From positions 1 to 64,000 of the forward strand of contig CALJUX010000042.1 in NCBI GenBank assembly GCA_937978655.1: DNA of 64,000 nucleotides. The letters are read 5' to 3'. Below are positions 42,812-52,339 of the stretch, piece after piece. Position 1 is the stretch's first letter; every line of letters begins with the position of its first letter. Made by a program: the position numbers and the translations under genes. The notes beneath the pieces were generated by a model that was not told the DNA's origin, did not search any database, and worked only from the letters and a program-made list of their open reading frames with translations. The stretch is from an uncultured Chromatiaceae bacterium (lineage in GTDB: Bacteria > Pseudomonadota > Gammaproteobacteria > Enterobacterales > Alteromonadaceae).

Positions 42812-43459
42812 TCAGCCGTTCGCTTTGGCGACCGCGTCTTTACATAACTGCGTGATGCGGTCCCAGTCCCCGGCGACAATCGCATCATCCGGCACTATCC
42901 AGCTGCCACCGACACAACGCACGTTCGGCAGTGCCAGATAGTCGAGGAAGTTTTTCTCGTTAATCCCGCCGGTTGGGCAGAAACGGATATCCGAGAACGG
43001 GCCGTGGATAGATTTCAGCGTCTTCACGCCGCCCGCCGCTTCCGCCGGGAAGAATTTAAAATGGGTATAGCCTAAGCCAGTGCCTTCCATCAGTTCAGAA
43101 ATCGACGCAATGCCCGGAATTAACGGAATAGGTGCTTCTTTACCGGCAACCAGTAATTCGCGGGTCAGGCCCGGACTGATGGCAAATTTAGCCCCGGCTT
43201 CCACCACTTTTTGCAGCTGATCTGCGGTCGTCACAGTACCGGCACCGACGATAGCGTCCGGCACTTCTTTGGACAATAACGCAATAGCTTCCAGCGCGAC
43301 CGGCGTGCGCAGCGTCACTTCCAGTACTTTAATGCCACCGGCTAACAAGGCTTTTGCCATAGGCACGGCCGTGGCCAGGTCTTTAATCACGATCACCGGA
43401 ACCACAGGGCCCTGTGCAAATAAGGTGTCTGGTTGTAACTGCCAGTTTGAAAACGACAT
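42812..43459 (-). CDS. eda: 2-keto-3-deoxy-6-phosphogluconate aldolase
   Basis: Eda splits KDPG into pyruvate and glyceraldehyde-3-phosphate, the last step of the Entner-Doudoroff pathway. The 215-aa TIM-barrel protein has GAGTVTTADQL, the Schiff-base Lys in THFKFFPAEAAGG, and FCPTGGINEKNF. It lies 2 nt after glk, last in the operon zwf-pgl-edd-glk-eda. It is a conventional length and shows no odd residues. Confidence 0.96.
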   Translation of the reverse strand: MSFSNWQLQPDTLFAQGPVVPVIVIKDLATAVPMAKALLAGGIKVLEVTLRTPVALEAIALLSKEVPDAIVGAGTVTTADQLQKVVEAGAKFAISPGLTRELLVAGKEAPIPLIPGIASISELMEGTGLGYTHFKFFPAEAAGGVKTLKSIHGPFSDIRFCPTGGINEKNFLDYLALPNVRCVGGSWIVPDDAIVAGDWDRITQLCKDAVAKANG

Positions 43460-43461
43460 AA

Positions 43462-44436
43462 TCAGCCCGCCAATTTTTGTTTTAAATAAACTGCACAGCC
43501 GAGTAAGCCCGGTTGCTCTGCAGTGACGATGTAAGTTGCGATTTGCCGGTTGAACGCAGCAAAGCGTCCTTTGGCTTCAAATCTGCTGCGAAACTCGCTG
43601 TGTTCCAGCAAAGGCAACAGTTTTGGCGTAATACCGCCTGCGACATAAACTCCGCCGAAGGTGCTTAAGGTCAGCGCCAAATCACCGGCCAGACTGCCCA
43701 GCGAGGCAAAAAACTGCGCGACAGCGGCCTGGCTTAAGGCACAGCTGCCATCCAGTGCATGCTGGCCAATTTCTGCGGCGGTTTTGGCCGGCACGTCCAG
43801 CTGCTGATAAGCAGCCAATGCCAGATACAAACTTTCCAGACCCGGGCCCGATAACAACCGTTCCGGCGAGACATGGCCATAATGCGCAGTCAGATAGCGC
43901 TGAATAAACCATTCCTGCTCGTTTTGCGCGGTCCAGTCGGTATGTCCGCCCTCGCCCGGCAATGGGATATACCCCTGCGCAGTTGGAATTAAGTGCGCTA
44001 CACCTAAACCAGTACCAGCACCGAGCACAGCCATCGGCTTGGTCAAATCACGCTCACCGGCGCCGGTTTTCACCAGCTCTGCATCGCGGATCGCCGGCAG
44101 CGACATCGCCACTGCGGTGAAATCGTTCAGCACGATAAATTCAGCAAGACCCAGTTCAGCTTTGATTTGTGCGATGGAAAATTCCCAGTGGAAATTGGTC
44201 ATCTTGACAAAATCACCAGTGACCGGACAGGCAATGGCAACCGCCACATGGGCGATATCAGTCAGTTCCTGCTGTTCGCGGTAGTACTGTAACGCCAACG
44301 CCAGCGTGGCAAAGTCCGCACACGGATACACCACAACTTTGTCCAGCTCCAGCGTGGTCAAATCCACCCGGCTAAAACGCGCATTGGTACCGCCGATGTC
44401 TGCGACGATGGCGAAGCGGATCGCTACATCAGCCAT
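43462..44436 (-). CDS. glk: Glucokinase
   Basis: Glk phosphorylates free glucose with ATP. The 324-aa protein has the phosphate loop IVADIGGTNARFSRVD near the start, LNDFTAVAMS (catalytic Asp), GAGTGLGVAHLIP and the C-terminal GGVYVAGGITPKLL. The start at 44436 follows GAGGAGCACCTCA, overlaps the edd stop codon by eight bases, and gives a length near E. coli Glk (321). Placement within the ED operon provides glucose-6-phosphate for Zwf. Confidence 0.95.
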   Translation of the reverse strand: MADVAIRFAIVADIGGTNARFSRVDLTTLELDKVVVYPCADFATLALALQYYREQQELTDIAHVAVAIACPVTGDFVKMTNFHWEFSIAQIKAELGLAEFIVLNDFTAVAMSLPAIRDAELVKTGAGERDLTKPMAVLGAGTGLGVAHLIPTAQGYIPLPGEGGHTDWTAQNEQEWFIQRYLTAHYGHVSPERLLSGPGLESLYLALAAYQQLDVPAKTAAEIGQHALDGSCALSQAAVAQFFASLGSLAGDLALTLSTFGGVYVAGGITPKLLPLLEHSEFRSRFEAKGRFAAFNRQIATYIVTAEQPGLLGCAVYLKQKLAG

Positions 44437-46261
44437 TGAGGTGCTCCTCAGTGGTAAACAGACTGCAGGCCCCTTGTTCTGCACCGGTCAGTACTGTGCG
44501 CAGGCCACCAAAGATTTCGCGGCCCATGCCGTAATAACTTTCCGACATATCGCAGGTGGCCAGTGGCCGGGCGTTAAATTCTGCGGCATCAACCAGCACC
44601 TGCAGTTCGCCGGTCTGGGCATTGACACGCACCAGATCGCCATCCTGAATGCGGGCGATCGGACCGCCTTCGATGGCTTCTGGTGTGACATGGATAGCAG
44701 CCGGTACTTTGCCGGACGCGCCAGACATCCGGCCGTCGGTGACTAAAGCAACTTTAAAACCGCGGTCCTGCAACACGCCAAGCGGTGGCGTTAATTTATG
44801 CAGTTCCGGCATACCACAGGCTTTTGGCCCCTGGAAACGCACGACTACAACACAGTCTTTATCCAGTTTGCCGGCCTTAAAGGCGGCATCGAGTTCATGT
44901 TGGTCGCTAAACACCACAGCCGGTGCTTCTACAATGTCAGTGCCTTCGCGCAGTGACGAGGTTTTAATCACGCCGCGGCCGATATTACCGGCCAACACAT
45001 GCACACCGCCGGTGGCTTTAAATGGCTTGGCAACAGATGAAATCACTTTATCGTCCAGCGATTTGGCCGGGCCATCCACCCAGACCAGCTCGCCGTTTTG
45101 CAGTTCCGGCACCTGGGTATAACGGCGCAGACCAAAACCAGCCACTGTGTGCACGTCTTCATGCACTAAACCGGCATCTAACAGTTCACGAATGAGCACT
45201 GACATGCCACCGGCCTGATGGAAATGGTTGACGTCGGCTTCGCCGTTTGGATAAATTTTTGCCAGTAATGGCGTGGCTTTGGACAAGTCTTCGAAATCGT
45301 CCCAGTTGACGATAAAACCGGCGCTACGGGCAACAGCCACTAAGTGCATGGTGTGGTTAGTAGAGCCACCGGTTGCCAACAGGCCAACAATACCGTTCAC
45401 TACGGCTTTAACATCGACAATCTGGCCAATTGGTTTGTAATTGGCGCCCAAATCGGTCAGACGTGTGACCTGGCGTGCCGCCGCTTTGGTCAGCGCATCA
45501 CGTAATTCAGTGCCTGGATTGACAAATGAGGAGCCCGGTAAATGCAGGCCCATCATTTCAACGACTAACTGGTTCGAATTGGCGGTACCGTAGAAGGTAC
45601 AAGTGCCGGCCGCATGATACGACTTGGCTTCTGAATCGAGCAGTTCTTCTTTGCCGACTTTGCCTTCAGCGTACAGCTGACGGACCCGGGCTTTTTCTTT
45701 GTTCGGAATACCGGATGGCATTGGACCGGCCGGCACAAACACAAATGGCAGATGGCCAAAACTTAACGCCGCCATCAGCAAACCCGGTACGATTTTGTCG
45801 CAAATGCCCAGCATCAGGCCACCGTCAAACATATTGTGTGACAGACCAACAGCGGCCGACATGGCGATAATGTCGCGGCTGAGCAGGCTCAGCTCCATGC
45901 CTGGTTGCCCCTGGGTGACACCGTCACACATGGCCGGCACCCCGCCGGCAAACTGCGCTACGCTGCCGATGTCAGCGCAGGCCTGTTTGATCATGGCCGG
46001 ATAAGTTTCGTACGGCTGATGCGCCGACAACATATCGTTGTAGCTGGAAATAATGCCGATGTTGGCTTTGGTCAGACTACGCAGGTCCGTTTTTTCCTGT
46101 GTGGTGCAGGCGGCAAAACCATGCGCCAGGTTGCCGCAGGCCAAAGCGCCGCGGTGCGGGCCCTTACGCCGGGCTTTTTCCATCCGTTGCAGATAAATGG
46201 CGCGGCTTTTTTCGCTGCGGGCCAAAATCCGTTCTGTAACCTGTAGTATGACCGGGTGCAT
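44429..46261 (-). CDS. edd: 6-phosphogluconate dehydratase
   Basis: Edd dehydrates 6-phosphogluconate to KDPG and is the committed Entner-Doudoroff enzyme, an iron-sulfur protein of the IlvD/Edd family. At 610 aa it matches the family. Cluster-binding Cys occur in PAMCDGVTQGQPGMEL and in AAGTCTFYGTANSNQ, and the C-terminal LVTDGRMSGASGKVPAAIH is a signature. It is eight bases overlapped by glk and 8 nt after pgl. Confidence 0.97.
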   Translation of the reverse strand: MHPVILQVTERILARSEKSRAIYLQRMEKARRKGPHRGALACGNLAHGFAACTTQEKTDLRSLTKANIGIISSYNDMLSAHQPYETYPAMIKQACADIGSVAQFAGGVPAMCDGVTQGQPGMELSLLSRDIIAMSAAVGLSHNMFDGGLMLGICDKIVPGLLMAALSFGHLPFVFVPAGPMPSGIPNKEKARVRQLYAEGKVGKEELLDSEAKSYHAAGTCTFYGTANSNQLVVEMMGLHLPGSSFVNPGTELRDALTKAAARQVTRLTDLGANYKPIGQIVDVKAVVNGIVGLLATGGSTNHTMHLVAVARSAGFIVNWDDFEDLSKATPLLAKIYPNGEADVNHFHQAGGMSVLIRELLDAGLVHEDVHTVAGFGLRRYTQVPELQNGELVWVDGPAKSLDDKVISSVAKPFKATGGVHVLAGNIGRGVIKTSSLREGTDIVEAPAVVFSDQHELDAAFKAGKLDKDCVVVVRFQGPKACGMPELHKLTPPLGVLQDRGFKVALVTDGRMSGASGKVPAAIHVTPEAIEGGPIARIQDGDLVRVNAQTGELQVLVDAAEFNARPLATCDMSESYYGMGREIFGGLRTVLTGAEQGACSLFTTEEHLNG

Positions 46262-46269
46262 ATAAACCT

Positions 46270-46959
46270 CTATTGTTCTGCGTACATGACTGACAGCTCG
46301 GGTGATGTCAGCTGAATAAAAGCACGGATTGGCATCGCTGCCACATCGGTCCCGGCCGCTGCCTGCTCCAGCACCTGTAATTTTTTACTGCCAACCAGAT
46401 GCAAATAAATCGCCCGGCCAGCAGCAAGGCGTGCCTTGCTGAAACTGATGCGCTGATACGGGGCTGTGGTCGGATTGGTCGCCAGTAAATCAGCGGCATT
46501 ATCATCAAGACCGGCCGCCAGTTCTTTGCTGCAGGGAAACAACGACGCGGTATGACCGTCTTCGCCCATGCCCAGGATCACCACGTCAAAGCGCGGTAAA
46601 TCCTGCACCCGCGCCAACAGCGCCGGGACAGCGGCTTCGGCGTTTTCAGCGGGGGCGTACAGGCTGACAAAACGCGCTGCGGCGGCTTTGTGTTGTAACA
46701 ACGCCGATTTTACAAGGCGCTCGTTACTGTCCGGCGCATCGTCCGGCAGATAACGGTCATCCGCCAGAGTGATAGTGACTTTGGACCAGTCCAGATCGGT
46801 ATTGGCCAGAGTTTGAAACAACGGCAACGGTGTGCGGCCGCCGGAGACGACTAATACCGCCTGCCCGCGCGCGCTGATAGCCTGTTGCAGCTGTGCGCTG
46901 ATTTGCGCGGCAAAAGCCGCATTCAGCGCCTGTGAGTCAGAAAATTGCTGCAGCTGCAT
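46270..46959 (-). CDS. pgl: 6-phosphogluconolactonase
   Basis: Pgl hydrolyses 6-phosphogluconolactone made by Zwf. The 229-aa protein has VVSGGRTPLPLFQTL, LADDRYLP and the catalytic-region VVILGMGEDGHTASLFP of the DevB/Pgl family. I placed the start at 46959, one base after the zwf stop region, because the 37-residue upstream extension runs through the zwf coding end. It fits between zwf and edd, supplying the intermediate step. Confidence 0.93.
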   Translation of the reverse strand: MQLQQFSDSQALNAAFAAQISAQLQQAISARGQAVLVVSGGRTPLPLFQTLANTDLDWSKVTITLADDRYLPDDAPDSNERLVKSALLQHKAAAARFVSLYAPAENAEAAVPALLARVQDLPRFDVVILGMGEDGHTASLFPCSKELAAGLDDNAADLLATNPTTAPYQRISFSKARLAAGRAIYLHLVGSKKLQVLEQAAAGTDVAAMPIRAFIQLTSPELSVMYAEQ

Positions 46960-46960
46960 C

Positions 46961-48433
46961 TTATTCGTCCCAGTTGCGGTCATCGCGTGCCAGTAGCGAA
47001 ATGGCAGCGACCGGGCCCCAGGTACCGGCCTGATAGGCTTTTGGCGGCTCGTTGTTGATGCGCCACGCATCCAGAATGCCGTCTACCCAGGTCCAGGCCT
47101 GCTCGACTTCGTCACGGCGCACAAACAAATATTGGTTGCCCAACATTGCTTCTAACAACAAACGCTCGTAGGCATCCGCAATCCGCTGTGACTGGAAGGT
47201 TTCATCGAAACTTAAGTCCAGTTTGCTTTGTTGCAGCTGCATGGTTTCGCCAAGGCCCGGGATCTTGTTCATGATCTGGATCTCAACGCCTTCATCCGGT
47301 TGTAAGCGGATGATCAATTTATTCGCCGGCAGCTGTTTATAAGTTTCATGGAAAATGTTGTGCGGCTGTGGTTTGAAACAAATCACCACTTCACTGACTT
47401 TGTTTGGCATGCGTTTGCCGGTGCGCAGATAAAATGGCACGCCGGCCCAGCGCCAGTTGTCGATATCGACTTTAATCGCGACAAAAGTTTCCGTTTTACT
47501 GTTTGGCCGGGCGTCTTCTTCTTCCAGATAACCCGGCACTGCTTTGCCGCCAACAAAACCGCTGGCGTATTGGCCGCGCACGGTTTTTTCCTGCACGTTC
47601 TGCAGGTTAATCGGCCGCAGCGCTTTTAATACTTTTAATTTCTCGTCACGGATGCTGTCCGCATCGAGACGGGCTGGTGGCTCCATCGCAATCAGTGACA
47701 ACACCTGTAATAAGTGGTTTTGCACCATGTCACGCATCTGACCGGCGTCGTCGTAGTAGCCCCAGCGCCCTTCAACCCCAACCTCTTCAGCCACCGAGAT
47801 CTGCACATGATCAATGGCGTTGTGATCCCAGTTTGAGGCGAAAATGGCGTTGGCAAAGCGCAGTGCTAATAAGTTCAGCACCGTTTCTTTACCTAAATAG
47901 TGGTCAATGCGGTAAATTTGCGATTCTTTGAAATAACGTGCCACTTCGTCGTTGATGACTTTGGACGATTCCAGACAATGGCCAATTGGCTTTTCCAGCA
48001 CCACCCGGGAAGGCTCTGCTGACAGTCCGGCTGAATCGAGGCCTTTACAGATGTTGCCAAATAACGACGGCGCTGTGGCGAAATAACTGACCGGGATGCG
48101 TTTTGCCGGATTGGTGACGTCTTTTAATTGCAGATAGTCAGCTTCTTTGCTGAGGTCAACCTGCACATACAACAGCTTGCTCTTCAGTCGTTGCCAGACA
48201 TCCGCATCAATCGGCTCTTTAATAAATTTGTGTAGATTGGTTTCAACCAGCTCGACATAGTCGGCCTGGCTTAACGCATCACGTGCGACACCAATAATGC
48301 GCGAATCCGCGTGCAGTAACGCTGCGCGTTCCAGTTGGTATAAAGCGGGAAGTAGTTTCCGGCGAGCAAGATCGCCTTTGGTGCCAAACAGAATTAAATC
48401 ACAGGCTTTGTTTGATTGTGCTGTTGCTGTCAT
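46961..48433 (-). CDS. zwf: Glucose-6-phosphate 1-dehydrogenase
   Basis: Zwf oxidises glucose-6-phosphate to the lactone with NADP or NAD and is the entry to both the Entner-Doudoroff and oxidative pentose phosphate routes. The 490-aa protein has the nucleotide loop LFGTKGDLARRKLLPAL and the active-site RIDHYLGKETVLNLLALRFA. It is first in the five-gene operon. A palindromic HexR box lies about 85 bases upstream of the start, so repression by HexR and release by KDPG, known in other gammaproteobacteria, are expected. Confidence 0.97.
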   Translation of the reverse strand: MTATAQSNKACDLILFGTKGDLARRKLLPALYQLERAALLHADSRIIGVARDALSQADYVELVETNLHKFIKEPIDADVWQRLKSKLLYVQVDLSKEADYLQLKDVTNPAKRIPVSYFATAPSLFGNICKGLDSAGLSAEPSRVVLEKPIGHCLESSKVINDEVARYFKESQIYRIDHYLGKETVLNLLALRFANAIFASNWDHNAIDHVQISVAEEVGVEGRWGYYDDAGQMRDMVQNHLLQVLSLIAMEPPARLDADSIRDEKLKVLKALRPINLQNVQEKTVRGQYASGFVGGKAVPGYLEEEDARPNSKTETFVAIKVDIDNWRWAGVPFYLRTGKRMPNKVSEVVICFKPQPHNIFHETYKQLPANKLIIRLQPDEGVEIQIMNKIPGLGETMQLQQSKLDLSFDETFQSQRIADAYERLLLEAMLGNQYLFVRRDEVEQAWTWVDGILDAWRINNEPPKAYQAGTWGPVAAISLLARDDRNWDE

Positions 48434-48516
48434 GCAAATGACCCTTGAATAGATGTAATTTTACAACACTTAGCCGCATACTAGCCGACTGAAAAGCGCT
48501 TGTAAACCTAATAAGA

Positions 48517-48531
48517 TGTAATTAAATTACA
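48517..48531. promoter_or_regulatory. HexR operator upstream of zwf
   Basis: TGTAATTAAATTACA is a perfect 15-bp palindrome matching the published HexR consensus (TGTAATTAAATTACA). It sits in the 264-bp divergent space between zwf and hexR, nearer zwf. Confidence 0.9.
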
Positions 48532-48639
48532 CATTAATTAAAGATTTTGACGAGCCGGCTACCATCAGGCAGTCTTTGACAGCTATCATCAATCCTGTGG
48601 TAAATTTAACACTTTTGATGTAGCTATCCTTGTCAGGCT

Positions 48640-48654
48640 ACAAATTATATTACA
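48640..48654. promoter_or_regulatory. Possible second HexR box upstream of hexR
   Basis: The - strand reads TGTAATATAATTTGT, matching the HexR consensus at 11 of 15 positions, 44 bases before the hexR ATG. It would allow self-control. Weaker than the two palindromic boxes. Confidence 0.45.
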
Positions 48655-48697
48655 TAAACCTGCGGTCGCAGGTCTCATAACAAGCAGGTAATCGCGG

Positions 48698-49555
48698 ATG
48701 AATGTACTGGAAAAGATCGTCAATAGTGTAAACAGCTTCAGTAAGTCAGAGCGTAAAGTAGCCGATGTGATCCTGGCCAACCCGCAAACTACAATCCACA
48801 GCAGCATCGCGGCCCTGGCTAAAATGGCTGATGTGTCAGAACCAACCGTTAACCGCTTTTGCCGCCGGCTGGACACCAAAGGTTTTCCTGATTTTAAACT
48901 GCATCTGGCGCAAAGCCTGGCGAATGGTACCCCTTATGTAAACCGCCACGTTGAAGAAGACGATGGCCCTGAGGCTTATACTGCGAAAATTTTTGAATCG
49001 ACGATGGCTGCCTTAGACGCAGCACGGCAAAACGTTGATATTCCAACGATTAACCGTGCCGTTGATGTACTGACGCAAGCGAAAAAGATTTCATTTTTTG
49101 GCCTGGGTGCGTCTGCCTCAGTGGCCCATGACGCGCAAAACAAGTTTTTCCGCTTTAACGTGCCGGTGGTTTGTTTTGACGACATCGTGATGCAGCGGAT
49201 GAGCGCGATTAACAGCGCCGAAGGCGATGTGGTGGTGTGTATTTCCCACACCGGCCGTACTAAAAATCTGTGTGATATCGCCACCATCGCCCGCGAGAAC
49301 GATGCGACCGTGATTGGCATTACCGCCTATGACAGTCCGCTGGCGAAAGAATGTACGCTGGTGTTGTCGCTGGATGTGCCGGAAGACACCGATATGTATA
49401 TGCCAATGGCGTCACGTGTTGCGCAACTGGTGTTGATTGATATTCTGGCAACCGGTTTTACACTGCGGCGCGGTACGAAATTCCGCGAGAATCTGAAGAA
49501 AGTAAAAGACAGTTTGCGTGGCTCCCGCTTCGATAAAAAGGATTTTCACAGCTGA
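48698..49555 (+). CDS. hexR: HexR transcriptional regulator (RpiR family)
   Basis: HexR senses KDPG and controls ED and glycolytic genes. The 285-aa protein has an N-terminal RpiR helix-turn-helix (KMADVSEPTVNRFCRRLDTK) and a C-terminal SIS sugar-phosphate domain (ISFFGLGASASVAHDAQNKF, VVCISHTGRTKNL). It diverges from zwf and lies 137 bp before pykA. Two palindromic boxes and one weaker box flank it. Gene placement next to pykA matches other HexR regulons. Confidence 0.95.
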   Translation: MNVLEKIVNSVNSFSKSERKVADVILANPQTTIHSSIAALAKMADVSEPTVNRFCRRLDTKGFPDFKLHLAQSLANGTPYVNRHVEEDDGPEAYTAKIFESTMAALDAARQNVDIPTINRAVDVLTQAKKISFFGLGASASVAHDAQNKFFRFNVPVVCFDDIVMQRMSAINSAEGDVVVCISHTGRTKNLCDIATIARENDATVIGITAYDSPLAKECTLVLSLDVPEDTDMYMPMASRVAQLVLIDILATGFTLRRGTKFRENLKKVKDSLRGSRFDKKDFHS

Positions 49556-49610
49556 TCGGAGCAGTTGAACCGGCTAAATTGTAGTTTTTTTTCAGATGGT
49601 CGCTATATTC

Positions 49611-49625
49611 TGTAATTTAATTACA
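49611..49625. promoter_or_regulatory. HexR operator upstream of pykA
   Basis: TGTAATTTAATTACA differs from the zwf box at one central base and keeps both arms. It lies between hexR and pykA, 67 bases before the pykA ATG. In related bacteria HexR can activate or repress depending on box position. Confidence 0.85.
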
Positions 49626-49691
49626 TTAAACTAATAAAGTTCGAACCGGGCAGCCGCCCGGTTTTTGCCAATCAACAGGCAGGAGTTGCCA

Positions 49692-51128
49692 ATGCCAAGA
49701 AGAACCAAAATAGTCGCCACGCTAGGTCCAGCCACCAATACCCAGGCCGCCATTGAAAAATTGATCCAGGCCGGTGCCTCAGTGTTTCGTTTTAACTTCT
49801 CTCACGGCACTGCCGATGATCACAAACAACGGGCTGCGATGGTGCGTGCTGCGGCCAGTGCCTGTCAGGCGCACGTTGCGATTTTAGGTGATTTGCAGGG
49901 CCCGAAAATTCGGGTATCGACTTTCAAAAACAACAGCGTGGAACTGAGCGAAGGCCAGGACTATGTGTTGGACGCTGCGCTTGGCAAAGGCCAGGGTGAT
50001 GAAACCCAGGTTGGCATTGATTATAAAGAGTTGCCGGGCGATGTATTCCCGGGTGATTTGTTGCTACTCGACGATGGCCGCATTCAGCTGGTGGTGTCGC
50101 ATGTCGACGGCAGCCGGATTGTGACCAAGGTGACAGTCGGCGGTAAGCTCAGCAACAACAAAGGCATTAACCGTCAGGGCGGCGGCCTGTCAGCCCCTGC
50201 ACTGACTGACAAAGATAAAAACGATATCGCGCTTGCTGCTGATATCGACGTGGATTATCTGGCGGTATCTTTCCCGCGTACTGGCGACGATTTACGGCTG
50301 GCACGCCAGCTGGCCCGTGCAGCCGGTTCAGAAGCGCTGATCGTCTCTAAAGTAGAACGCGCCGAAGCGGTGGCCGATGATGAAACGCTGGATGACATTA
50401 TCCGGGCGTCCGACGCGGTGATGGTTGCCCGCGGTGATTTAGGCGTGGAAATTGGTGATGCCGAGCTGGTTGGTCAGCAAAAGCGTATTATCGCCCGCTC
50501 CCGTCAGCTGAACCGTGTGGTGATCACGGCGACGCAAATGATGGAAAGTATGATTGAAAGCCCGATGCCAACCCGCGCTGAAGTGATGGACGTGGCAAAC
50601 GCAGTGCTCGATGGCACTGACGCCGTGATGCTTTCTGCCGAAACGGCTGCCGGCAAGTACCCGACTGAAACCGTCAAAGCGATGGGCCGGGTCTGTGATG
50701 GCGCGGAAAAACATCCGAAAGTGTTGTCATCCAAGCACCGGATGGACGTCACTTTCACAGAGATCAGCGAAACCATCGCTTTGTCTGCGATGTACGCAGC
50801 CAATCATCTGGCCGGGATCAAAGCCATTATCGCGCTGACCGAATCAGGTTACACAGCGAAGCTGATGTCGCGTATTACCTCGTCGCAGCCGATTTATGCG
50901 CTGTCGCGCCACGTGAAAACGCTGAACAAAATGGCACTGTATCGTGGCGTGTATCCGGTATCTTTTGACAGTCACGGCATCAGCAACGACCACATTGCTG
51001 ATGAAGCCGTCGCTGCAGTGAAAAAAGCGGCCGGCCTGCAAAGTGGCGACCTGGTGATCCTGACACACGGTGACGTCATGGAAACCGTGGGTGCATCGAA
51101 CACCTGTAAAATAGTCACAGTCAAATAA
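49692..51128 (+). CDS. pykA: Pyruvate kinase (type II, PykA)
   Basis: PykA converts PEP and ADP to pyruvate and ATP. The 478-aa length and the PRRTKIVATLGPAT start match type II kinases. Other motifs are FRFNFSHG, VMVARGDLGVEIG and ITATQMMESM. The start at 49692 follows AGGAGTTGCCA, nine residues shorter than the maximum frame. HexR control from the box upstream would link it to KDPG levels. A strong bidirectional terminator follows. Confidence 0.96.
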   Translation: MPRRTKIVATLGPATNTQAAIEKLIQAGASVFRFNFSHGTADDHKQRAAMVRAAASACQAHVAILGDLQGPKIRVSTFKNNSVELSEGQDYVLDAALGKGQGDETQVGIDYKELPGDVFPGDLLLLDDGRIQLVVSHVDGSRIVTKVTVGGKLSNNKGINRQGGGLSAPALTDKDKNDIALAADIDVDYLAVSFPRTGDDLRLARQLARAAGSEALIVSKVERAEAVADDETLDDIIRASDAVMVARGDLGVEIGDAELVGQQKRIIARSRQLNRVVITATQMMESMIESPMPTRAEVMDVANAVLDGTDAVMLSAETAAGKYPTETVKAMGRVCDGAEKHPKVLSSKHRMDVTFTEISETIALSAMYAANHLAGIKAIIALTESGYTAKLMSRITSSQPIYALSRHVKTLNKMALYRGVYPVSFDSHGISNDHIADEAVAAVKKAAGLQSGDLVILTHGDVMETVGASNTCKIVTVK

Positions 51129-51145
51129 GTATTTGATGTAACAAT

Positions 51146-51175
51146 AAAAAAAACCGCCGGATGGCGGTTTTTTTA
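51146..51175. terminator. Bidirectional terminator between pykA and EamA gene
   Basis: AAAAAACCGCC-N5-GGCGGTTTTTT with T runs outside on both strands, between converging genes. Confidence 0.92.
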
Positions 51176-51194
51176 TTGCTGCGCAACCTCAGTC

Positions 51195-52145
51195 TCAGCC
51201 CTGCTGTGTCCGGTCTGCCAGATGTTGTTTCAGCAGTGGCGACAACGCGGTGATTGCCGAACCCGCCACGACCAATAAGGCACCGCTTACCGACCAGACA
51301 TTCAGTGTCTGCGCCGGCGCTGCATCCGGGAACAGCCAGCTGACGATGTTGGCAAACAAAATGGTCAGTAACGGTGTGATAGCCAGTACCGCGCTGACTT
51401 TTGATGCTTCCCAGTGCTCCAGCGCTTCAGCAAAAGCGCCATAGGCGATGATAGTGTTCAGGCAACAAAACGCCAGCAGTCCCCACTGCAAGGCCGACAA
51501 CTCGGCAATGGGCGCCAGTTCGGCCAGCGGCAGAAAACACAGCGCACCTGCGAGGTAAATAAACCACATAATTTGCTGAGAACTGAAAGTCATCAGCAGT
51601 TGCTTTTGCGCCAGCGCATATCCGGCCCAGGTCACTGCGGCAATAATAACCAACAAAACACCGAGGCTGTCTTGGCCAAATTGGGTCAGCAGTACCAGTA
51701 ATCTTTCGTTGAAAAACAGTAATAAGCCAAAGACTAATAAAGTGGCGCCAATTTTTTGCCACAGCAATAAATGCTCGCGAAAGATAAATATGCCGCCCAA
51801 CATCATCAAAAACGGCGCCAGCTGAATCACAACTTGTGCCGTTTCTGCTGTCAGCAAATGGAGTCCCATCAGATATAAGATGTAATTAGACAACAAACCG
51901 GCGATGGCGATCCCCAGCAGCATGCTGGCTTTTTTGCTGATCCCCCGTACCGATGGCAGCGCCTTTTGTTGCCAGAGCAAGGCAGTAACAAACAAAGCCG
52001 CAACTAAAAACCGTATCCAGGTGATGGTATTGGCGGTCAGATCGACCAACAGATGTTTCAGCGCAATGGGCAACATCCCCCACAATACGGCTGTCACCAG
52101 CGCTAAGATAAATCCGTACAAACTGCGGCCAGACGCCTGATGCAT
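51195..52145 (-). CDS. EamA-type drug/metabolite transporter
   Basis: A 316-aa DMT-family protein with about ten helices in two repeats (for example LVTAVLWGMLPIALKHLLVDL, VNAT-like TITWIRFLVAALFVTALLW, and late LEHWEASKVSAVLAITPLLT). It diverges from pfkA. Substrate unknown; amino acid or metabolite export is typical of the family. It differs clearly in sequence from the other EamA protein in this window. Confidence 0.85.
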   Translation of the reverse strand: MHQASGRSLYGFILALVTAVLWGMLPIALKHLLVDLTANTITWIRFLVAALFVTALLWQQKALPSVRGISKKASMLLGIAIAGLLSNYILYLMGLHLLTAETAQVVIQLAPFLMMLGGIFIFREHLLLWQKIGATLLVFGLLLFFNERLLVLLTQFGQDSLGVLLVIIAAVTWAGYALAQKQLLMTFSSQQIMWFIYLAGALCFLPLAELAPIAELSALQWGLLAFCCLNTIIAYGAFAEALEHWEASKVSAVLAITPLLTILFANIVSWLFPDAAPAQTLNVWSVSGALLVVAGSAITALSPLLKQHLADRTQQG

Positions 52146-52339
52146 ACCCTACCCTTAGACTGAAAAAAAGCGCGCTATTGTCGTTGTTTTTGCGCTGTTT
52201 GTCGCCTGTTATCACCCCGGCACAGCGTATTTTCCCGTCAGTTCAGCGGTACTTTGTGATATATCAACACAATTGTCTGCGCATGATTGTATGCTGCAGT
52301 GGGTGTCACAGCACACCGTCGCTCACAGAGGAATGTTTG

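Noticed and set aside
48454..48465. TGTAATTTTACA as a further HexR box
   Set aside because: The two arms are spaced 2 bases apart instead of 5, so it does not fit the known geometry.
52178..52339. 54-residue N-terminal extension of PfkA
   Set aside because: No relative has it, and a good ribosome site stands before the ATG at 52340.
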